From CAZQYC01 sp043746555 (GTDB lineage Bacteria > Pseudomonadota > Gammaproteobacteria > Steroidobacterales > Steroidobacteraceae): a DNA stretch of 5,738 bases. Each line of letters starts with the position of its first letter. The first letter of the stretch is position 1. The stretch covers positions 1-5,738 of the forward strand of contig JAYTQU010000349.1 in the NCBI GenBank assembly GCA_043746555.1. The letters are read 5' to 3'. Under the pieces are notes generated by a model, which worked only from the letters and a program-made list of their open reading frames with translations, was not told the origin of the DNA and searched no databases. Both the position numbers and the translations under genes were made by a program. Of this stretch, positions 1 to 5,472 are shown one piece after another.

Positions 1-1637
1 ATACCGGTCCACTTGGAAACCACTTCCGCGATTTCCTCTTCTTCGACTTTGTTGCGCAGTAACGTCTTCTCGCTTTGCTCGGCCGCTGCGGCTTGCCGGA
101 GACGTCGCTCAAGCTCCGGAATTTTCCCGTACTGCAATTCAGACATACGACCCAAGTCCTGCGCACGACGCGCCGCTTCTAAATCGATGCGTGCGCGTTC
201 CAACTCCTCTTTGATGGTCGCCTCGCCTTGCACGGACGCTTTCTCTGCTTTCCATACCTCATTGAGATCGGCGTACTCTTTTTCCAACTCATTCAGTTGT
301 CCATCGAGCATTGCAAGGCGCTTCTTCGACGCCTCGTCGGATTCTTTCTTGAGCGCCACGCGTTCGATCTTGAGTTGAATGATGCGGCGATCGAGCTTGT
401 CCATCGATTCCGGTTTCGAATCGATTTCCATGCGAATGCGGGAAGCCGCCTCGTCGATCAAGTCGATGGCTTTGTCGGGCAGTTGACGATCGCTGATGTA
501 GCGATGCGAAAGCGTCGCCGCCGCAACGATGGCGGGATCGGTGATGTCCACGCCGTGATGGACTTCGTAACGTTCTTTCAATCCGCGCAGGATCGCGATG
601 GTGTCTTCGACCGTTGGTTCATTCACCAACACTTTTTGGAACCGGCGTTCCAGCGCCGCATCTTTCTCAATGTACTTTCGATATTCATCGAGTGTTGTCG
701 CGCCGACGCAATGCAATTCGCCGCGTGCAAGCGCGGGCTTGAGCATATTACCGGCGTCCATCGAACCTTCGGCCTTGCCCGCACCGACCATGGTATGCAG
801 CTCATCGATGAAGAGGATGATCTGACCCTCTTGCTTCTTGAGATCGTTCAGTACTGCTTTGAGTCGCTCTTCAAATTCGCCACGATATTTGGCGCCCGCA
901 ATGAGCGCTCCCATATCGAGCGAGAGAATTTTTTTGTTGCGTAGCCCTTCCGGCACTTCACCATTGATGATGCGCTGTGCGAGACCTTCCACAATCGCTG
1001 TCTTGCCGACGCCGGGCTCGCCAATCAGAACGGGATTGTTCTTTGTACGCCGCTGTAACACTTGAATCGTACGACGAATCTCGTCGTCGCGTCCGATCAC
1101 CGGATCGAGCTTGCCTTGGCTGGCGCGCTCGGTGAGATTGACGGTGTATTTTTCCAAAGCCTGACGACTTTCCTCGGCGTTCGGATCGTCGATCTTTTCG
1201 CCGCCGCGAACTTCGTCGATCGCTTTTTCGACAGCGCCTTTTACTGCACCTGCGTTGCGTAACAGCGTGCCCAGTTGGCCTTTGTCTTCGAGAGCAGCGA
1301 GCACGAACAATTCACTGGAGATGTATTGATCGCCGCGCTTCTGTGCGAGCTTGTCGGTGAGATTGAGCAGCTTGCTTAAATCATTCGACACCTGTACGTC
1401 GCCGCCGGTCCCTTCAACTTTGGGAAGACGATCCAATGCATCGCCCAGTGACGAGCGCAATGTGTTGATATTGACACCGGCCTTATCGAGCAGCGGTCGC
1501 ACCGAACCGCCTTGGCTGTCGAGCAACGCGGTGAGTAGATGCAATCCCTCAATGAACTGATGATCGCGACCCAACGCTAGCGATTGGGCGTCGCCCAAGG
1601 CCGTTTGGAATTTTGATGTGAGTTTGTCTTGGCGCAT
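1..1637 (-). CDS. clpB: ClpB disaggregase (AAA+ chaperone), 3' end outside window
   Basis: ClpB is a hexameric cytoplasmic ATPase that, with DnaK/DnaJ/GrpE, pulls polypeptides out of heat-induced aggregates. The window holds 545 complete codons of a protein usually about 860 residues long; the second ATPase domain and C-terminus lie off the left edge. Translation shows the N-domain (about 1-145, starting MRQDKLTSKFQ), then NBD1 with Walker A GEPGVGKT at 206-213, pore-loop Tyr251 in GAKYRGEFEE, Walker B ending IDE with Asp278/Glu279, and arginine fingers Arg331/Arg332 in ALERRFQ. The coiled-coil M-domain follows (about 410-525, Tyr503 in SELQYGKIPELE), and the segment ends at WTG (543-545). 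Numbering matches E. coli ClpB with no net indel. The ATG at 1635-1637 has only a weak Shine-Dalgarno match, but the N-terminal homology fixes it. The E. coli internal GTG start (codon 149, short isoform) is ATC here. No frameshift or stop was seen. Confidence 0.97.
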   Translation of the reverse strand, partial: MRQDKLTSKFQTALGDAQSLALGRDHQFIEGLHLLTALLDSQGGSVRPLLDKAGVNINTLRSSLGDALDRLPKVEGTGGDVQVSNDLSKLLNLTDKLAQKRGDQYISSELFVLAALEDKGQLGTLLRNAGAVKGAVEKAIDEVRGGEKIDDPNAEESRQALEKYTVNLTERASQGKLDPVIGRDDEIRRTIQVLQRRTKNNPVLIGEPGVGKTAIVEGLAQRIINGEVPEGLRNKKILSLDMGALIAGAKYRGEFEERLKAVLNDLKKQEGQIILFIDELHTMVGAGKAEGSMDAGNMLKPALARGELHCVGATTLDEYRKYIEKDAALERRFQKVLVNEPTVEDTIAILRGLKERYEVHHGVDITDPAIVAAATLSHRYISDRQLPDKAIDLIDEAASRIRMEIDSKPESMDKLDRRIIQLKIERVALKKESDEASKKRLAMLDGQLNELEKEYADLNEVWKAEKASVQGEATIKEELERARIDLEAARRAQDLGRMSELQYGKIPELERRLRQAAAAEQSEKTLLRNKVEEEEIAEVVSKWTG

Positions 1638-1650
1638 ACGCTTCGTGGGC

Positions 1651-1683
1651 CTACTGGCTACTGGTCAACTGGCATCTAGCCAG
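1651..1683. repeat. ACTGGC-rich intergenic repeat, copy A (in clpB leader)
   Basis: The plus strand reads as a run of short ACTGG(C) units, including TACTGGCTACTGG and GGTCAACTGGC. It shares GGTCAACTGGC and TGGCTACTGG with the copy at 5384-5412, and has inverted matches to the copy at 1760-1785 (CAACTGGC against GCCAGTTG, CTGGTC against GACCAG). In the clpB transcript it can fold two exclusive ways: arms 1654-1660/1677-1683 (7 bp) or 1669-1673/1679-1683 (5 bp, 5-base loop). It lies between the predicted transcription start and the clpB start codon. Confidence 0.6.
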
Positions 1684-1705
1684 AACGGATTTAGATTACC
1701 AGCCG

Positions 1706-1734
1706 ATATGGGGCAGCGCAGTCAGGAATTCAAC
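1706..1734 (-). promoter_or_regulatory. Predicted sigma-32 (heat-shock) promoter of clpB
   Basis: On the minus strand, GTTGAA (complement of 1729-1734) is followed after 15 bases by CCCCATAT (complement of 1706-1713). This closely matches the known RpoH consensus, CTTGAA, 11-16 bases, CCCCATNT. Transcription would start near 1699, giving a clpB leader of about 62 bases. The match and its place directly upstream of a classic heat-shock gene make the call strong; the start site itself is inferred. Confidence 0.85.
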
Positions 1735-1759
1735 GGATAGCGCCGGGATGTTTCCCACT

Positions 1760-1785
1760 CTGACCAGCTTGCCGGCAGCCAGTTG
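1760..1785. repeat. ACTGGC-rich intergenic repeat, copy B (downstream of ZIP gene)
   Basis: This 26-base stretch matches the reverse complement of 5387-5412 at 23 of 26 positions by eye (CTG[A/G]CCAGCTTGCC..). It lies just past the stop codon of the ZIP gene and upstream of the clpB promoter, so copies A and B bracket that promoter in opposite orientation. No T-run follows a stem here, so I do not call it a terminator. Confidence 0.6.
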
Positions 1786-1802
1786 CTCAGTCGGCCATTC
1801 TT

Positions 1803-2603
1803 CTAGTGCATCGTCTCGTGCGTGAAATAAATCAACGCAATGCCAAGCGAAATCAGCGCGACCTGCTTGGTGCCTGAACCCGGATCGACGCGGCGATGAA
1901 GACCTGGAATCAGGTCGGCGACTGCGATGTAGAGAAAGCTCGAAGCGGCGAGCGCGATCGCGTAGGGGAGAAATCTCATCGCTGTGCCCAGCGCAAAGTA
2001 TGCGATCACGCCACCGACGACGCTCGTCAAACTCGTGGCCAAGTTCAAAAGCAGCGCTTTGCCGCGACTCATGCCGCCGTGCAAAAGAATGGCGAGATCG
2101 CCGACTTCCTGCGGGATCTCGTGCACGATAACGGCCGTGGCGGTAACGATGCCGAGATGCACATCGGTCATGAACGCCGCTGCAATCAATACGCCATCAA
2201 GCGCGTTGTGAAAACCGTCGCCCATCAAGATCAATCGCGCGGAGGCCGCGTCGCGATGCTGATCGGTAACTTGATGATGCGCATGCGGGTCGTCGTGCCC
2301 CTCGCACACCTCGACATGGCAATGACGCCACAAAACAAATTTTTCCAGCAGAAAAAAAATCAGTATGCCGAATAGCAACGTGAGACCGACTTTGTGCGCA
2401 TTCCCAACGCCAGCCGTTTGCATCGCATCCGGCAACAATCCGATCAGCGCAGCCGCCAACAACGCGCCGGTGGCAAAGCTCACCAAGTGCGGCAACACTT
2501 GCGCACGCCTTGCTTCAGGCATCACCAGAAACAGCGAAGCCGCCAGCGCGCTTAAGGCGCCGCCGAGAGTGGTGAAACCGACGATCCAAAGGAGTAGTGA
2601 CAT
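1803..2603 (-). CDS. ZIP-family divalent metal transporter
   Basis: This is a 266-residue inner-membrane protein of the ZIP (ZRT/IRT-like) family, whose members move Zn2+ and sometimes Fe2+ or Mn2+ into the cytoplasm. About eight hydrophobic segments can be placed (roughly 3-26, 36-57, 73-92, 123-146, 151-175, 183-206, 211-232, 247-261). The binuclear metal site of TM4/TM5 is visible as HNALDG (His132, Asn133, Asp136) and HEIPQEVGDLAIL (His161, Glu162, Gln165, Glu166). The latter resembles the HExPHExGD signature of LIV-1/ZIP7/ZIP13 proteins, with Gln for the second His. Between TM3 and TM4 is a His/Cys-rich loop (about 94-116: His94, Cys95, His96, Cys100, His103, His107, His109, His110), typical of a metal-sensing cytoplasmic loop. 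The ATG has no clear Shine-Dalgarno. The gene starts 41 bases after pgeF and is probably co-transcribed with it. The substrate cannot be read from sequence. Confidence 0.92.
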   Translation of the reverse strand: MSLLLWIVGFTTLGGALSALAASLFLVMPEARRAQVLPHLVSFATGALLAAALIGLLPDAMQTAGVGNAHKVGLTLLFGILIFFLLEKFVLWRHCHVEVCEGHDDPHAHHQVTDQHRDAASARLILMGDGFHNALDGVLIAAAFMTDVHLGIVTATAVIVHEIPQEVGDLAILLHGGMSRGKALLLNLATSLTSVVGGVIAYFALGTAMRFLPYAIALAASSFLYIAVADLIPGLHRRVDPGSGTKQVALISLGIALIYFTHETMH

Positions 2604-2644
2604 GAGATGAAGTCAGCGGCGAAGTTGGCAGCGTAGCATGGTTG

Positions 2645-3400
2645 TCAAGACAGCCAAATCAGCGTCGCCATTCGACCGCATTGCCCATCGCGGCGATAAG
2701 AGAAAAATCGATCTTCGTCCGCAAACGTGCAGTGGTCGCCGCCATAAATCTCACGAATGCCTTGTAGGCGCAGGTTGCGACGCGCGAGTTGGTAGAGATC
2801 GCATTGCCAGCGGCCGCGTGCGTTGCTTTCAAAAGCCGATGCGTTCCCGCTATCCCGTGCAATAAACGCGATGCGCACTTCATCGCCGACTTCGAATGCA
2901 GACTGACTAATCGCCGGGCCCAGCCATGCAATGAGTTCATGGCCTGGCAATCCAAGCGATCCGATGGTGTTGTCGAGTATCCCGGCGGCCAATCCGCGCC
3001 AGCCGGCATGCGCGGCAGCAACGCGATCGCCATCGCGACTACAAAAAAGCACAGGCAAACAATCCGCGGTCAGCACTGCGCAAACAATTCCTGCGCTGCG
3101 TGCAACGCAGGCGTCGGCTCGCCACGGCGTCTGCGGCGATGAATTAGCGTCGACAACCGAATCGCTGTGCACTTGATCGAGCCAACTCGGTTCGTTCGGC
3201 AGCTTGAGTGCAGCACGGAGTATCCGACGATTCTCAGCTAACGATTGCGGCGCGTCGCCCACATGCGCAGCTAAATTGAAGTCATCGTATGGCTCATAAC
3301 TTACACCGCCGGTACGAAACGTCGACGCCGCGCAAACATTTTGCGGCGCAGGCCACATGGGTTTGATGAAAGAAAATTTTTGCAACTCGCGCTCCTTCAT
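2645..3400 (-). CDS. pgeF: Peptidoglycan editing factor PgeF (YfiH / DUF152 laccase-domain)
   Basis: This is a 251-residue member of the YfiH/DUF152 family. In E. coli the protein is reported to remove wrongly incorporated L-serine from the UDP-MurNAc precursor; relatives were described as polyphenol oxidases or purine-nucleoside enzymes, so the exact activity here is inferred. The metal-site residues align with E. coli His71, Cys107 and His124: His78 in LDQVHSDS, Cys114 in TADCLPVLF and His131 in AAAHAGWRG. The C-terminus (FFSYRRDGQCGRMATLIWL) is also canonical. Length is close to E. coli (243). The ATG overlaps the rluD stop (ATGA), implying translational coupling. However, AAGGAG (complement of 3392-3397) lies six bases before an in-frame TTG at 3383-3385, so the true start may be that TTG, giving 246 residues with an N-terminus closer to E. 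coli length. Confidence 0.95.
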   Translation of the reverse strand: MKERELQKFSFIKPMWPAPQNVCAASTFRTGGVSYEPYDDFNLAAHVGDAPQSLAENRRILRAALKLPNEPSWLDQVHSDSVVDANSSPQTPWRADACVARSAGIVCAVLTADCLPVLFCSRDGDRVAAAHAGWRGLAAGILDNTIGSLGLPGHELIAWLGPAISQSAFEVGDEVRIAFIARDSGNASAFESNARGRWQCDLYQLARRNLRLQGIREIYGGDHCTFADEDRFFSYRRDGQCGRMATLIWLS

Positions 3401-4386
3401 TTATTGCGGGTCGCGCGTCGAGTTACCCGCGTGTCGATACGCTGCTCGTCACGCTGTAGCACTTTGAGTAATTCCTGCATGTCTTGCGGCAAAGGCGCGA
3501 TGCAACTGATCCGCTTGCCGCTAACGGGATGATTCAAATCCAATTGCGCCGCATGCAATGCCTGGCGCGGAAAACTTCGCAGCGCGTCGATCAACTCGGG
3601 GCTTGCGCCTTTCGGCAACAATAATCGGCCGCCATATACTCGATCGCCAACAATCGGATACTTGATATGGGCGAGATGAACACGAATTTGATGCGTGCGA
3701 CCGGTTTCCAATTTCACGCGCACATGCGTGTGGCCTCGATAGCGATGTAACACTCGATAGTGAGTGACGGCGTCGCGTCCGCTGCTGCGTATCGCCATCC
3801 GCACGCGATCGGTGGCGTGCCGGTCGATAGGCGCGTCGATGGTGCCGCCCGCCGTCATCACACCGACGCAAATCGCTTCATAGTGTCGTTCGACTTCGCG
3901 CGCTTCGATCATTCTCGTCAGCGCCGTATGCGCCGCCGGCGTGCGCGCCACCACCATCAAGCCGCTCGTTTCCTTGTCGAGACGATGCACAATGCCGGCG
4001 CGCGGCAGTTTGTCGAGTTTGGGATCGAGGTGGAGCAACGCGTTCTGCATCGTCCCGGCGGCATTTCCCGCACCGGGATGCACGACCAATCCGGCCGGCT
4101 TGTCGATCACAAAAATATCTTTGTCTTGGTGGACCACATCGAGCGTGATCCGCTCCGGCGCCATCGGCACTTCGGCAGCCAATTCGGCGTCAACCTGCAC
4201 GTGTTCGCCGCCGAGGAGTTTGTCTTTGGGCTTGAGCGCGCGACCGTCCACCCGCACTTGCGCGGTGTCGATCCACTCTTTTATCCGCGTTCGCGAATAA
4301 TCGGGGAGCAAATGGGCCAATGCCTGGTCCAAGCGCTGACCGGCGCATCGCGCGGGGACCACGAGACGATGAGAAATTGACGACAT
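3397..4386 (-). CDS. rluD: 23S rRNA pseudouridine synthase RluD (1911/1915/1917)
   Basis: RluD converts three uridines in helix 69 of 23S rRNA to pseudouridine during late 50S assembly. From the chosen start the protein is 329 residues (E. coli 326). An N-terminal S4 RNA-binding domain (GQRLDQALAHLLPDYSRTRI, then the LLGGEHVQV region) precedes the RluA-type catalytic domain. The catalytic Asp is residue 137 in HRLDKETSGL. Other family marks are NALLH, LETGRTHQIRVHLAH, VGDRVYGG and RQALHAAQL. Three in-frame ATGs exist (4410, 4395, 4386). I chose 4386 because it puts about 15 residues before GQRLDQ, as in E. coli; none has a strong Shine-Dalgarno, so an 8-residue extension from 4410 is possible. 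It is probably the first gene of the minus-strand operon, overlapping pgeF by four bases. Confidence 0.95.
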   Translation of the reverse strand: MSSISHRLVVPARCAGQRLDQALAHLLPDYSRTRIKEWIDTAQVRVDGRALKPKDKLLGGEHVQVDAELAAEVPMAPERITLDVVHQDKDIFVIDKPAGLVVHPGAGNAAGTMQNALLHLDPKLDKLPRAGIVHRLDKETSGLMVVARTPAAHTALTRMIEAREVERHYEAICVGVMTAGGTIDAPIDRHATDRVRMAIRSSGRDAVTHYRVLHRYRGHTHVRVKLETGRTHQIRVHLAHIKYPIVGDRVYGGRLLLPKGASPELIDALRSFPRQALHAAQLDLNHPVSGKRISCIAPLPQDMQELLKVLQRDEQRIDTRVTRRATRNK

Positions 4387-4481
4387 GGCGAGCATATTAC
4401 CTAAAGGCATCGCCGACAGTCGTAGAGTAATTGGCGTTCGCGTGTACCGCGACGCGCCGCAACTCGTTCGTCATCCTCCGC

Positions 4482-4487
4482 TATACT
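4482..4487 (+). promoter_or_regulatory. Candidate -10 element for bamD
   Basis: TATACT matches five of six bases of the sigma-70 -10 consensus and lies about 90 bases upstream of the bamD start. The expected -35 position (around 4459-4464, GCAACT) is a poor match to TTGACA, so this is a moderate guess. A start near 4494 would place the 16-bp repeats inside the 5' UTR. Confidence 0.4.
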
Positions 4488-4530
4488 GCCGCCCCGGTTT
4501 TGAAGCCCTTTGATTTGGATCGCCTTTGGT

Positions 4531-4578
4531 TCGGATAACGATTGAGTCGGATAACATCTAGTTCGGATAGCTTGAGTC
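4531..4578 (+). repeat. Three tandem 16-bp repeats in the bamD leader
   Basis: TCGGATAAC begins at 4531 and again at 4547, and TCGGATAG begins at 4563, an exact 16-base spacing. The third unit ends at the base before the bamD ATG. A weaker fourth unit (TTGGAT at 4515) keeps the same phase. TTGAGTC also recurs (4542-4548 and 4572-4578), so the first and third units are the closest pair. Each unit carries a GGATA that could weakly act as a Shine-Dalgarno; no better one precedes bamD. Confidence 0.75.
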
Positions 4579-5373
4579 ATGCCAAAAGATCAATACAACA
4601 TTGTACGCGCCGTGCTTGTCTGCTTGTTTCTAGCCGTCACTGCGCTCACCGGCGCTTGCAGCAGCACCAAAGAGAAACACAAAGGCTTCAGCGCCGACAA
4701 GATTTACGAGATGGCCAAGAAGGACCTCGACAATGGCGACTTCGCAACCGCAGTGAAGCTCTACGAGGAATTGGAATCGCGCTTTCCGTTTGCCAACGTA
4801 TCGCGACAAGGGCAGCTCGACTTGATGTACGCCTACTACAAGAATCGCGCACCGGAGTCCGCGGAAGATCAAGCCGATCAATTCATTCGCGAAAATCCCG
4901 CGCATCCGCGCGTCGATTACGCCTATTACATCAAAGGTCTCTCAACCTTCGAAGGCATTCCCAATTTCATCGAGCGCTGGTTCCGTGCCGATCTCAACAA
5001 GCGTCCGCCGATCGACGCGCGTAAATCGTTTCAAGCGTTTCAATCTTTGGTGCAAAAATACCCGAACAGCGACTACGCCACCGACGCGCGTCAACGCATG
5101 ATTTTTCTACGTAACAAGCTTGCGGACTACGAAATTGCCGTGGCCAGTTACTACTTGAAACGCGGCGCTTATGTCGGTGCCATCAATCGCTGCAAATACG
5201 AGCTGGAAAACTACGACGGCGCGCCATCGACCCGCACCGCGCTACGTATCATGGTCGACGCCTACGCAAAACTCGGCATGCCCGATTTATCGGCAAATGC
5301 GTCACGAGTACTCGCCGAGAATTTTCCCGGCGGCGAAACAGTAGAAAAGAAGAGCTGGTGGAAGTTTTGGTAA
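4579..5373 (+). CDS. bamD: Outer-membrane assembly lipoprotein BamD
   Basis: BamD (YfiO/ComL) is the essential periplasm-facing lipoprotein of the BAM complex; it binds BamA and recognises beta-barrel substrates. The 264-residue protein starts with a basic n-region (MPKDQYNIVR), a hydrophobic core and the lipobox LTGAC, with Cys27 as the lipidated residue. Position -3 is Thr rather than the usual Leu, slightly atypical; Ser at +2 fits outer-membrane sorting. TPR-like helices follow: KIYEMAKKDLDNGDFATAVKLYEEL (given in parts: KIYEMAKKDL at about 41-50), the BamD marks SRFPF and LDLMYAYYK, FIRENPAHPRVDYAYYIKGL (about 108-127), YPNSDYATDARQRM and YYLKRGAYVGAINRCKYELE. E. coli BamD is 245 residues; the extra length includes a C-terminal tail rich in Lys/Trp (EKKSWWKFW). 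It lies head-to-head with rluD, as in E. coli. Confidence 0.95.
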   Translation: MPKDQYNIVRAVLVCLFLAVTALTGACSSTKEKHKGFSADKIYEMAKKDLDNGDFATAVKLYEELESRFPFANVSRQGQLDLMYAYYKNRAPESAEDQADQFIRENPAHPRVDYAYYIKGLSTFEGIPNFIERWFRADLNKRPPIDARKSFQAFQSLVQKYPNSDYATDARQRMIFLRNKLADYEIAVASYYLKRGAYVGAINRCKYELENYDGAPSTRTALRIMVDAYAKLGMPDLSANASRVLAENFPGGETVEKKSWWKFW

Positions 5374-5383
5374 AGCTGAATTC

Positions 5384-5412
5384 GGTCAACTGGCTACTGG
5401 CAAGCTGGCCAG
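5384..5412. repeat. ACTGGC-rich intergenic repeat, copy C (downstream of bamD)
   Basis: The sequence begins 10 bases after the bamD stop, reads GGTCAACTGGCTACTGGC and ends in the palindrome CTGGCCAG (5405-5412). It matches copy B in inverted orientation (23 of 26) and shares 10-11-base words with copy A in direct orientation. It lies between bamD and the four-helix-bundle gene; that interval (5374-5472) holds no terminator with a T-run that I can see. Confidence 0.6.
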
Positions 5413-5472
5413 AGGTCGAAGATCGAGAATGGGAAGACGGGTTCAACGTCATGAATCTGGGCGGCAATGAAT

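Noticed and set aside
228..944. Long plus-strand open frame (238 codons) and several shorter ones opposite clpB
   Set aside because: They lie antisense to an unmistakable clpB frame, have no recognisable domain and are explained by codon bias of the real gene.
1896..2375. Plus-strand open frame opposite the ZIP transporter
   Set aside because: Antisense shadow; the minus-strand frame has membrane segments and metal motifs, this one has neither.
2643..2648. Perfect TTGACA (minus strand) at the pgeF stop, as a -35 for the ZIP gene
   Set aside because: No -10-like hexamer lies 16-18 bases downstream, so a promoter is not supported.
3760..4380. 206-codon plus-strand frame opposite rluD
   Set aside because: Arg/His-rich composition typical of an antisense frame; rluD motifs are intact on the other strand.
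4459..4487. Possible sigma-E promoter for bamD (GCAACTC, 16 bases, TATACT)
   Set aside because: Only five of seven bases fit the sigma-E -35 and the -10 does not resemble TCTGA; sigma-E control of bamD is plausible from other species but not shown here.
4542..5024. Plus-strand frame overlapping the start of bamD
   Set aside because: Out of frame with bamD, Arg/Ser-rich, no family marks; bamD is clearly the coding frame.
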